A stretch of 64,000 nt of DNA, taken from positions 496,001 to 560,000 of the forward strand of contig JACJYK010000003.1 of the NCBI GenBank assembly GCA_020636135.1, read 5' to 3'. Both the position numbers and the translations under genes were made by a program. Below, piece by piece: positions 34,894 to 43,381 of this stretch. Under the pieces are notes generated by a model. The model was not told the DNA's origin. It ran no database searches and worked only from the letters and a program-made list of their open reading frames with translations. This DNA is from Lewinellaceae bacterium. Its GTDB lineage: Bacteria; Bacteroidota; Bacteroidia; Chitinophagales; Saprospiraceae. Position 1 is the stretch's first letter, and each line of letters begins with the position of its first letter.

Positions 34894-35043
34894 TGGGGTC
34901 TGGACTATTGTTCCGAATGTTAGCATTATTGTTTACAGGATTGTTACACGGAGGGTCACAAAGGAGGTACAGAGTTCCACAGAGGGTGGAAAATGTCATT
35001 ATTACAACAATGAATAAGCTCCACAACATAATCCTGACAATAA
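34894..35043. other. Gene-free leader of the repeat array
   Basis: This stretch holds no gene. It contains degenerate copies of words from the array that follows (for example GTTACACGGAGGGTCACA) and precedes the first recognisable unit. Confidence 0.5.
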
Positions 35044-36380
35044 GCTCAGTGCACCTCTGTGCAAGACTCCGCGTACCTCTGTGAGAAGTTACTTGAGATA
35101 TTCACGGAATTCCGGAGCGTACTGACGCTGGCTTCACCCGGTGAATATCAAAAGGAAAAAAAATAAACTCAGCGCACCTCTGTGCATAACTCCGTGTACC
35201 TCTGTGGTTCCCCCTATCAACTCCTGTCTTCTGAGGGCGGGAGGTAATTACACGGAGACACAGCGATTCACAGAGAAGTTACTTGAGATATTCACAGCAT
35301 TCTGGAGTGTACTGACGCTGGCTTCACCCGGTGAATATCAAAAGGATAAAAAATAAACTCCGTGCACCTCTGTGCCCAACTCCGCGTACCTCTGTGGTTC
35401 CCTTATCAAGTCCTGTCTTCTGAGGGCGGGAGGTAATTACACTGCGACACCGCGTTTCACAGAGAAGTTATTAGAGATTTTCACAGCATTCCGGAGCGTA
35501 CTGACGCTGGCTTCACCCGGTGAATATCAAAAGGATAAAAAATAAACTCCGTGCACCTCTGTGCACGACTCCGCGTACCTCTGTGGTTCCCTTATCAAGT
35601 CCTGTCTTCTGAGGGCGGGAGGTAATTACACTGCGACACCGCGTTTCACAGAGAAGTTATTAGAGATATTCACCAGAAATCCGGAGAGTACTGACGCTGG
35701 CTTCACCCGGTGAATATCAAAAGGAAAAAAAATAACTCAGTGCACCTCTGTGCAAGACTCCGCGTACCTCTGTGGTTCCCTTATCAAGTCCTGTCTTCTG
35801 AGGGCGGGAGGTAATTACACTGCGACACCGCGTTTCACAGAGAAGTTATTAGAGATATTCACCAGAAATCCGGAGAGTACTGACGCTGGCTTCACCCGGT
35901 GAATATCAAAAGGAAAAAAAATAACTCAGTGCACCTCTGTGCAAGACTCCGCGTACCTCTGTGGTTCCCTTATCAAGTCCTGTCTTCTGAGGGCGGGAGG
36001 TAATTACACTGCGACACCGCGTTTCACAGAGAAGTTATTAGAGATATTCACCAGAAATCCGGAGCGTACTGACACTGGCTTCACCGGGTGAATATCAATA
36101 GGATAAAAAATAAACTCAGCGCACCTCTGTGCAGGACTCCGTGTAACTCTGTGGTATCCCCTATCAACTCCTGTCTTCCGAGGGCGGGAGGTAATTACAC
36201 TGAGGAGCAGGGAAGAGACACAGCGTTTCACAGAGAAGTTATTTGAGATATTCCTGCATTCCGGAAAGTACTGACGCTGGCTTCACCCGGTGAATATCAA
36301 TAGGATAAAAAATAAACTCAGCGCACCTCTGTGCCTAACTCCGTGTAACTCTGTGGTTCCCCTTATCAACTCCTGTCTTC
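35044..36380. repeat. Tandem array of a ~189-bp repeat, seven copies
   Basis: The landmark CTGACGCTGGCTTCACCCG occurs at 35122, 35312, 35501, 35691, 35880, 36069 (changed) and 36271, giving a period of 189-190 bp, with 202 for the last. The landmark GAGGGCGGGAGGTAATTACAC starts at 35233, 35422, 35611, 35800, 35989 and 36180. The copies starting at 35611 and 35800 look identical. Every unit contains TTCACCCGGTGAA and several CACCTCTGTG / CACAGAG words that could fold. The unit also carries CTATCAACTCCTGTCTTC, a near copy of the 3' end of the hybrid sensor gene at 36366. There is no gene in this stretch; the small open frames across it are not conserved between copies. Confidence 0.9.
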
Positions 36381-39300
36381 CGACGGCGTCACGCCATATT
36401 CCTCATGGTAGCACCTGCTGAAATAATTGGGATCGCTGAAGCCCACCGAGTAGGCGACGTCTGCCACCTGCCGGTCGGATTGCAGCAATAATTCCTTCCC
36501 TTTCTGTAGCCGGATGGTGCGGATCACATGGGAGGTGGATCTTCCGGTGAGCGCCACCAACTTATTGTGCAACTGGGTACGGCTGACGAGCAGAGACTGA
36601 CACAATTGAGGGATGGCAAAGTTCGGGTCCTCCAGGTGCTCCAGCACGGTCTGGCGAATTTTCGTGATGAAGGCATCCTCTTGTTGAAATTCTTCCTCTT
36701 TCCGTATCATGATCCCCGGATCGAAATAGGCATAGCGGTCCTGGAGCTTCTTGCGGAGGGCCAGCATCTGCTCCATACGAACCAGCAGTTCTTCACGGTT
36801 GAATGGTTTGATCAGGTAGGCATCGGCTCCTTTCCGGTATCCGGACATTCGGGAGGCATCATCTGCCTTGGCGGTTAGCAGGATCACGGGAATATGACTG
36901 GTCCTTTCATCATTTTTCAGCGTGGTGCATACTTCAAAGCCATCCATTTCAGGCATCATGACATCGCTGATAACCAGATCGGGCACTTGTTCGATGGCTT
37001 TTTCCACGCCGGCTTTGCCATTTACAGCCTCCTGGACGTGGTATTGTTCAGGCAAACAGGATCGCAGGTATGCGCGGACATCGGTATTATCTTCAATGAT
37101 CAGAATGCGGGAGAGGGCCTGATCAACCTTTATTTCATTTGCATGAGGACCGGAGGAGACAGCAAATTCTGAGGCCAGCGGTCCAAAGGATGGCAGGGCG
37201 GTCCAGGCGGACCGCTTCGGTGCTTGTCGCGTGATTGGTATTTTCACGGTGAATGCTGTTCCCTCCCCAAGGTTGCTTTCAACCATAATGTCACCATGCA
37301 TCACCTGGACCAGTTCTTTGGTGAGGGCCAGGCCGATACCGGTTCCTTCTCCCCGGCGGGTAGCACTGGACTCCACCTGGAAAAACCGGTCAAACAGATG
37401 TGGGAGGCTTTCCGGTGCGATGCCTATACCATCGTCCGCCACCGACAACCGAATTTCTTGATCTGCTTCGGTGATCCTCACCGATACATTTCCATCATCG
37501 GGGGTGAATTTGATTGCGTTGGAGATCAGGTTTTGCACGATCTGTTGATAACGCAGGGGATCAAAATCAACCAATATTGGCGTTGCAGGGATGCTGCATT
37601 GCAGCCGGATGTTTTTCTGCTCCGCCAGCGAATGAAACGACTCGGTCAGGTATTTGGTGAAGGCACCGATATCGTCCTGTACCGGATCCAGGACCAGTTT
37701 TCCGGCTTCGAGCTTGGCCAGATCCAGCATCTGGTTGACCAGTTGCAGTAAATTGTTCCCATTACGATCGATGGTCTGCAGGTGTTCGAAGATCTGCTTT
37801 TGTTCCAGCAGGGGAAATTGCTCCCGGATGATGTTGGTCAAACCCAGGATGACCGTCAGCGGCGTGCGGAACTCATGGGTTATGTTGGTGTACAGAGCGG
37901 TTTTGATGCCGTCCAATTCTTTCAGCCGGTCTGCTTCCTGTTTTTCAGCTGCCAGTTGTGCTTTGAGCAGCCACCGACGTCGCTGAAAAAGGTAGATGCC
38001 GGTTAACAAGAGCAGCACGGCGACTCCGTAGAGTGTATAAGCCCACCAGGTCCTCCACCAGGGTGGCAGGATGGTGATCTTCAGGGTGCGCCCTTCTTCG
38101 TTCCAGACACCGTCCGGGTTAGCGGCTTTGACATGGAAGGTATAATGTCCGGGATTGAGGTTGGTATACGTGGCGGAACGCTGGCTGCCCACGTATTGCC
38201 AGTCATTTTGAAATCCATCCAGGTAATGGGCGTACTTGATGCGGCCCGGATTGGTATAATGCAGGCCCGCATAGGTCAGGGTAATGACGTTGAAATGGTA
38301 GGGCAGGGTGATGGAGGTGGTGTAGTCGAGCGATTGGGGCAAGTAAAAGGTGTCACGATTGTGGAGCTGGTGTTCATTCCTTGCTATAGAAACGGACCGG
38401 TTGAAAATTTGCAAATCGGTGAATACCAACTGAGGAACGATGGTGTCATCCTGAAAATCATCCGGATTAAAATAATCAAAGCCTATCGTTCCTTCAGAGA
38501 GGATATATCCCGTCTCCGGATCCTGACACGATCCAAAGGCATCGAATTCAGGATTGTAGAAGCCATCCTTGCTGTTGTAATTGCGAATGGCACCGGTCTT
38601 CAGATTGTACCGACTCCAGCCCCGGAAGGTGCAAAGCCAGATATTTCCGTGGTGATCCGGGAAAATGGCAAAAATATTGTTATTCGCTAAGCCTTCTTTT
38701 TCTCCAACTATTCTAAATGCATCCGTTGACGGATCATAAATATTCAGGCCACCGCCATAAGTGCCAACATAAACATAACCAGCGGAGTCTTCAAAGAAAC
38801 TAAATCCGGTGTTTTCTCCAATGGAACCAGTTACATCATTATCGTGAGTATATTTAATAAATGTATCTTTTTCTTTTGGCTTTTTGTAGACACCTTCCCG
38901 GCTGCCAAACCAGAGATTCCCTTTCGAATCTTCAAAGATTTTTCGCATTGCATTATTTGGTAAGTAGTGGATGAAAGAATTAGCACCTTGCTTCAACATT
39001 CCTAAACCATGATCCCAACTGGCAAGCCAAATATTACCTTGACTATCTTCATAAATATCTTTGACTTTTCGTAAATAATAATTTATGGAGTCTTTCGGAC
39101 CTGTTAAATATGACTTTAAACTCTTGGTTTTCTCATCATAAATTATCACTCCCAGATCACCGCCCATCCATAGCCTACCTTCACAATCTCTAAGAAAACA
39201 TAATACGGATTTTAGTTTTTGAGTAACCTTATTTTGTATTTTCGGTAAAAATGGTCTGATTTGATTTGAATTTGGAGAAAACTGAATTAATTCAGAACCT

Positions 39301-40424
39301 TCGGCCATCAGAAACTTATTCTGACCAATTGGAACAGAGGACCTAACATAATATGCGTTATTTACCTTTCTGGTATATTCACAATCAAAGGACTTAATGA
39401 TGTTATTAGAATTATTTTTTAGAATAGACACTCCATTGACTGTTTCAACCCATAAATTCCTATTTAGATCAAACATTAGGTTTGAAATGGTGCCTCCTTT
39501 CATGCTAAACCTGAATCCATCAACATATTTTATTGTTTGAAATGACTTACTGATTGAAGAAAAAATAATTAATTCCTCATCAACGCCAATCCAGTAATGA
39601 TTATTATTCGTTGCACTATAACCTATATCATTAAAACGAACCAATGGCTTGGGATAAAAATCCCATTTATTTGAATTTGGATTGCCGCTGACAAAACCAT
39701 CAAAAGAAAAGAATTCCAATAATTCATTACTGGAAAATCTTTTTTTTACTGGCTGAAGAAAATGATAATTGTTTAAAGCATCAAATATTGAATCTGTAAT
39801 CAGTAGTTTTTTGTTCAAGTCAATTTTTTTTACTCCTCGATATAATGTACAATACAATGAGTTTTCGTATTCAAATATCTTTTCATTCCCAATTCGCAAA
39901 CTATCTGCCAGAATTTCTGTAGTAAGAATTTTTTCAATTCTATTATTGGAATTATTAAATTGAAATAAATTCGTCCAACTCAAGAATAATACTTCACCTT
40001 TTTTTGAAATATATACGAAATATATTTCTTCATTATAGTCTTTCAATCCAATTTTAGAATTGCTATATTGTATAAATTGATTTTTATCTCGTTGATAATA
40101 GCTTAAACCATTTTGAGTTACTATCCATAAATTTCCTAAGCTATCTTCTGCTATATCATTGATTTTATTGTCGATTATTGAAAGTGAGTCATTCGGATCG
40201 TTATAGTACCATTTGGTTTCGTAACCATCGAATCTTGACAAGCCTGAATACCCGCCAAACCAAATATATCCGTAAGAATCTTGGAATGATGCAACAGTTG
40301 CTATATCAGAGAAGCCCTGCTCCTCCGGTATCTCATCAAACTTATAAATCCTGGTTTGCCCGGTAAGTGTAGTACCCGGGCTACAGAGGCAGTACCATAG
40401 CAATAGAGCTATCCAGCGATGCAT
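36366..40424 (-). CDS. Hybrid two-component system sensor/response regulator (AraC output)
   Basis: A 1352-residue one-protein two-component system. Order: signal peptide (ALLLWYCLCSPGTTLTG), a large propeller with repeats of the type DSYGYIWFGGYSGLSRFDG (to about residue 690), a Y_Y_Y-type domain (AHYLDGFQNDWQYVGSQRSATYTNLNPGHYTFHVKA), a transmembrane helix (about 790-812, YGVAVLLLLTGIYLF), HisKA with phospho-His near 848 (NITHEFRTPLTVIL), HATPase (DDGIGIAPE, GEGTGIGLALTKEL), a receiver with phospho-Asp near 1151 (LVISDVMMPEMDG), and an AraC-type DNA-binding domain (1250-1352). It senses a periplasmic ligand, often a glycan, and activates transcription. The 5' part is much more AT-rich than the 3' part. 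The stop codon lies inside the first unit of the repeat array. Confidence 0.93.
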   Translation of the reverse strand: MHRWIALLLWYCLCSPGTTLTGQTRIYKFDEIPEEQGFSDIATVASFQDSYGYIWFGGYSGLSRFDGYETKWYYNDPNDSLSIIDNKINDIAEDSLGNLWIVTQNGLSYYQRDKNQFIQYSNSKIGLKDYNEEIYFVYISKKGEVLFLSWTNLFQFNNSNNRIEKILTTEILADSLRIGNEKIFEYENSLYCTLYRGVKKIDLNKKLLITDSIFDALNNYHFLQPVKKRFSSNELLEFFSFDGFVSGNPNSNKWDFYPKPLVRFNDIGYSATNNNHYWIGVDEELIIFSSISKSFQTIKYVDGFRFSMKGGTISNLMFDLNRNLWVETVNGVSILKNNSNNIIKSFDCEYTRKVNNAYYVRSSVPIGQNKFLMAEGSELIQFSPNSNQIRPFLPKIQNKVTQKLKSVLCFLRDCEGRLWMGGDLGVIIYDEKTKSLKSYLTGPKDSINYYLRKVKDIYEDSQGNIWLASWDHGLGMLKQGANSFIHYLPNNAMRKIFEDSKGNLWFGSREGVYKKPKEKDTFIKYTHDNDVTGSIGENTGFSFFEDSAGYVYVGTYGGGLNIYDPSTDAFRIVGEKEGLANNNIFAIFPDHHGNIWLCTFRGWSRYNLKTGAIRNYNSKDGFYNPEFDAFGSCQDPETGYILSEGTIGFDYFNPDDFQDDTIVPQLVFTDLQIFNRSVSIARNEHQLHNRDTFYLPQSLDYTTSITLPYHFNVITLTYAGLHYTNPGRIKYAHYLDGFQNDWQYVGSQRSATYTNLNPGHYTFHVKAANPDGVWNEEGRTLKITILPPWWRTWWAYTLYGVAVLLLLTGIYLFQRRRWLLKAQLAAEKQEADRLKELDGIKTALYTNITHEFRTPLTVILGLTNIIREQFPLLEQKQIFEHLQTIDRNGNNLLQLVNQMLDLAKLEAGKLVLDPVQDDIGAFTKYLTESFHSLAEQKNIRLQCSIPATPILVDFDPLRYQQIVQNLISNAIKFTPDDGNVSVRITEADQEIRLSVADDGIGIAPESLPHLFDRFFQVESSATRRGEGTGIGLALTKELVQVMHGDIMVESNLGEGTAFTVKIPITRQAPKRSAWTALPSFGPLASEFAVSSGPHANEIKVDQALSRILIIEDNTDVRAYLRSCLPEQYHVQEAVNGKAGVEKAIEQVPDLVISDVMMPEMDGFEVCTTLKNDERTSHIPVILLTAKADDASRMSGYRKGADAYLIKPFNREELLVRMEQMLALRKKLQDRYAYFDPGIMIRKEEEFQQEDAFITKIRQTVLEHLEDPNFAIPQLCQSLLVSRTQLHNKLVALTGRSTSHVIRTIRLQKGKELLLQSDRQVADVAYSVGFSDPNYFSRCYHEEYGVTPSEDRS

Positions 40425-40477
40425 GATGGTCAGCAGATTGTTCCTCGATTAAGTTAACACAATACCGGTAGATATCA

Positions 40478-40496
40478 ATTTACTCCTGGAGTAAAT
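40478..40496. promoter_or_regulatory. Perfect palindrome ATTTACTCC-T-GGAGTAAAT
   Basis: Nine-bp arms around a single T, 54-72 bp upstream of the hybrid sensor start (40424) and about 73 bp before the psuG start at 40569. The arms equal the half-sites at 34861-34893. It is a likely binding site for a dimeric regulator acting on the hybrid sensor gene, on psuG, or on both. Confidence 0.65.
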
Positions 40497-40568
40497 ATTA
40501 TTGGTTATGGCTGATTCATTCAGAGCGGCTCCGGCTGTGATCTGTCTTTTCTGATGTATTTTACAATC

Positions 40569-41462
40569 ATGAATATCAAAATTGACCTTCCATCAAGTCT
40601 TCCACCGGTTGCCCTCGAGTCGACACTTTTATGTCATGGGCTCCCCTGGCCGGCCAATTATGAACTGGCACTTGAGATCAACAGCATCCTTGCTGAAGAA
40701 GGAGCCACTCCAGCAGTAGTCGCTCTCATCGATGGCCTGGTGCGAGTGGGACTGAGCGACACTGAACTGGAAAACCTGTGCCGCGAAGGAAGTAAAGCAG
40801 TAAAGGTAGCGGCGCGCGACATGCCCTATGTACTGGCTACCAGGCATCTTGGGGCAACGACTGTTTCGGCGACCATGTGGGCGGCAGCAAAGGCGGGGAT
40901 CCGGCTCTTTGCCACGGGCGGTATAGGTGGTGTGCATCGCGATGGAGAGAATAGTATGGATATCTCTGCCGACCTGGTCGAATTGGCGCGCACGCCGGTG
41001 GCGGTAGTGAGTTCTGGCGCCAAATCGATCCTGGACCTGTGCCGCACCCTGGAATACCTGGAGACGATGGGCGTTCCGGTAGTTGGCTACCGCACGGACA
41101 CCTTTCCGGCCTTTTATGTACCGCATTCACCCTATGCATTGTCCTGTCGCATAAATGATGCAAAACTGCTGGCAGCGGTGATCCGACAACAGGACAGTTT
41201 AGGTTTACCATCCGGCATGCTGATAGCCAACCCGATCCCTGCCGGATACGCCATCCCGGCAGTAACCATGGAGACCTGGATCGAAGAGGCCCTGGAAGCA
41301 GCGGCTGCGGACCGGATCACCGGTAAAGCGGTCACCCCCTATTTATTGGCCTATCTGCACCGTATTTCCCAGGGTAAAACGGTGGAGGCGAACAAAGCGC
41401 TGGTTTTGGACAATGTCCGGCTGGCAGCCAGGATAGCAAAACATTATGCGACGCTGCATTAA
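40569..41462 (+). CDS. psuG: Pseudouridine-5'-phosphate glycosidase
   Basis: A 297-residue enzyme that splits pseudouridine 5'-phosphate into uracil and ribose 5-phosphate (reversible). Recognised by VALESTLLCHGLPWPANYE, EEGATPAVVALIDGLVRVGL, RDMPYVLATRHLGATTVSATMWAA, FATGGIGGVHRDGENSMDISADLVEL and SGAKSILDLCRTLEYLETMGVPVVGYRTD. The start at 40569 (MNIKIDLPSS) matches the family; five extra residues upstream are possible. The usual partner, pseudouridine kinase PsuK, is not adjacent. The gene is divergent from the hybrid sensor; the intergenic space contains the palindrome at 40478. Confidence 0.9.
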   Translation: MNIKIDLPSSLPPVALESTLLCHGLPWPANYELALEINSILAEEGATPAVVALIDGLVRVGLSDTELENLCREGSKAVKVAARDMPYVLATRHLGATTVSATMWAAAKAGIRLFATGGIGGVHRDGENSMDISADLVELARTPVAVVSSGAKSILDLCRTLEYLETMGVPVVGYRTDTFPAFYVPHSPYALSCRINDAKLLAAVIRQQDSLGLPSGMLIANPIPAGYAIPAVTMETWIEEALEAAAADRITGKAVTPYLLAYLHRISQGKTVEANKALVLDNVRLAARIAKHYATLH

Positions 41463-41527
41463 ACCATTATACCCGGATAACTAGGATAATATGGATATGA
41501 ATCGGGAAACCATTTGGTCGTATCATC

Positions 41528-41548
41528 CACATTCAACATTCAAAATTA
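41528..41548. repeat. CATTCAACATTC micro-repeat, second locus
   Basis: A short CATTCAACATTCAAAATT word before the DASS transporter. Its reverse complement follows the ligase gene near 30418-30450. Confidence 0.4.
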
Positions 41549-41594
41549 AACCCTCAGCCTTTTTATTTTCCCCCTTTTTCCTAGCTTTAAGTCT

Positions 41595-43064
41595 ATGAAA
41601 TTTGGCGCCTCAACCATCGGTTTGATCCTCGGTCCACTCCTGTTTATTTTGGTCCTCACCAATTTTCACCCGGAAGGATTGTCCGAAGCGGGGGTAGCGG
41701 TCCTGGCTTGTACCCTGTGGGTCGCCGTCTGGTGGATCACGGAGGCAATACCCATTGCGGTTACCTCCCTGTTGCCGATCGTGCTCTTTCCGCTCACCGG
41801 AGCGCTGGATCTGAAAGCAACTTCCACCTCCTTTGGGCATCCCTATGTCTTTTTGTATATGGGCGGTTTTTTTATCGCCATCGCCATCGAAAAGTGGAAC
41901 TTGCATCGCCGCATCGCCCTCAATATCATCCGGATGATCGGGACCAATACCACCCGCATCATCCTGGGATTCATGCTGGCCACGGCTTTCCTCTCGATGT
42001 GGATTTCCAATACCGCCACTGCGGTCATGATGTTGCCGATCGGTATGGCCATCATCGCCCAGCTGAAAGACAACCCGGAGACTTCCGAGGATGAAAATGC
42101 CATCTTCGGCAAGGCACTGATGCTATCGGTGGCTTATTCGGCTTCCATCGGCGGCATCGCCACACTGATCGGGACGCCTCCCAACCTGGTTCTGGCCGGC
42201 GTACTAAAGAATATGTACGGGGTGGAACTCACTTTTGCCACCTGGCTTAAATTCGGATTGCCGATCTCGATTCTGATGCTGCTGATCTGCTGGATCTACC
42301 TGACCCGGTTTGCCTTCACTTTCCGCGATAAATCGTTTCCCGGCGGCCGTGAGGAGATCCGCCGGCAATTGAAGCGTCTGGGCAAAATAAGCTATGAAGA
42401 GAAAAGCGTGCTGGCTGTTTTCCTGGTTACTGCATTTGCGTGGATCACCCGCTCGTTTTTATTGACCCGGTTTTTACCTGGTCTAGACGACACGATCATC
42501 GCCATTGCAGCAGCAGTGGTACTCTTTTTATTACCTAATAAGGACCGTAGTCGCAGTATACTACGATGGGAAGAAGCGGTAAAATTACCCTGGGGCATCA
42601 TTTTGCTCTTTGGTAGCGGTATGGCCATTGCAGAAGGGTTTACATCCACCGGTCTGGCGGAATGGATAGGCAACCATTTGACACTGCTGCATGGCATAGC
42701 CATGCTGATTTTGGTGCTGATCCTGATCGCTGCCGTCAATTTCCTGACAGAGATCACCTCCAATCTGGCGACCACAGCCATGCTCCTGCCCATCCTGGCC
42801 CCCATGGCTTTAAGTATCGACGTGCATCCCTATATTCTGATGGTGTCAGCGACCGTTGCGGCATCCTGTGCTTTCATGTTGCCGGTGGCTACGCCACCCA
42901 ATGCGGTCGTCTTTGGTTCCGGTTATTTGCGGATTCCGGATATGGTGCGTACCGGTATCTGGATGAATATTTTATCCATCGTATTGCTAACGATCATTGT
43001 ATATTTCTTTCTTCCCTTGTTATGGGGATTTGACCCGGGGACATTCCCTGAAGCATGGAAGTAG
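41595..43064 (+). CDS. DASS-family sodium:dicarboxylate/sulfate symporter
   Basis: A 489-residue inner-membrane transporter of the SLC13/DASS type, with about 11-13 hydrophobic segments. The signature WISNTATAVMMLPIG (SNT motif of the first hairpin) and NFLTEITSNLATTAMLLPI (second hairpin, with SNL in place of the usual SNT) are the sodium- and substrate-binding loops. VWWITEAIPIAVTSLLPIVLFPLTGAL at the start and FMLPVATPPNAVVFGSGYL near the end are also typical. The family imports C4-dicarboxylates, citrate or sulfate with sodium; which one is not clear here. It is followed after 21 bp by a small membrane protein gene. Confidence 0.9.
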   Translation: MKFGASTIGLILGPLLFILVLTNFHPEGLSEAGVAVLACTLWVAVWWITEAIPIAVTSLLPIVLFPLTGALDLKATSTSFGHPYVFLYMGGFFIAIAIEKWNLHRRIALNIIRMIGTNTTRIILGFMLATAFLSMWISNTATAVMMLPIGMAIIAQLKDNPETSEDENAIFGKALMLSVAYSASIGGIATLIGTPPNLVLAGVLKNMYGVELTFATWLKFGLPISILMLLICWIYLTRFAFTFRDKSFPGGREEIRRQLKRLGKISYEEKSVLAVFLVTAFAWITRSFLLTRFLPGLDDTIIAIAAAVVLFLLPNKDRSRSILRWEEAVKLPWGIILLFGSGMAIAEGFTSTGLAEWIGNHLTLLHGIAMLILVLILIAAVNFLTEITSNLATTAMLLPILAPMALSIDVHPYILMVSATVAASCAFMLPVATPPNAVVFGSGYLRIPDMVRTGIWMNILSIVLLTIIVYFFLPLLWGFDPGTFPEAWK

Positions 43065-43085
43065 ACGATAATAAATCATGTAGCT

Positions 43086-43328
43086 ATGAATACCATCTGG
43101 TTTAAAAGAACGGAAATCTTTTTTGTACCAGTCTCTCTGATGGGGTGGCTGCTTTTATCCGGCGCACTGGCTTATGCAGTTTATATATTTATCGCGATTG
43201 ACCGCAGGTCTCATTCGGTAAGCGACACGCTGATGAATTTCGCCTTTAACCTGTTACTGATAGGCGCGGTGTATGTCCTGGTTGCCTTTTTTACCAGTAA
43301 GAAAAAACAGGCATCCTCTGGCGATTAA
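43086..43328 (+). CDS. Small membrane protein, 80 residues, unknown
   Basis: Two membrane segments are visible (FFVPVSLMGWLLLSGALAYAVYIFIAI and LLLIGAVYVLVAFF), with a Lys-rich tail (SKKKQASSGD). The gene starts 21 bp after the DASS symporter stop and is probably co-transcribed. Function is unknown; an accessory role for the transporter is only a guess. Confidence 0.7.
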   Translation: MNTIWFKRTEIFFVPVSLMGWLLLSGALAYAVYIFIAIDRRSHSVSDTLMNFAFNLLLIGAVYVLVAFFTSKKKQASSGD

Positions 43329-43381
43329 TCATAGTTTTTTTTGCAGTGCAATTAAATTAAAGATCCTCCGTTTTGAGATGT

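Noticed and set aside
36004..36231. Small open frames inside the tandem array (also 35141-35356)
   Set aside because: They are not kept open in the other copies of the repeat, so they are chance frames.
35044..36380. The 189-bp array as a CRISPR
   Set aside because: The period is far too long, the whole unit is repeated with no unique spacers, and no cas gene is near.
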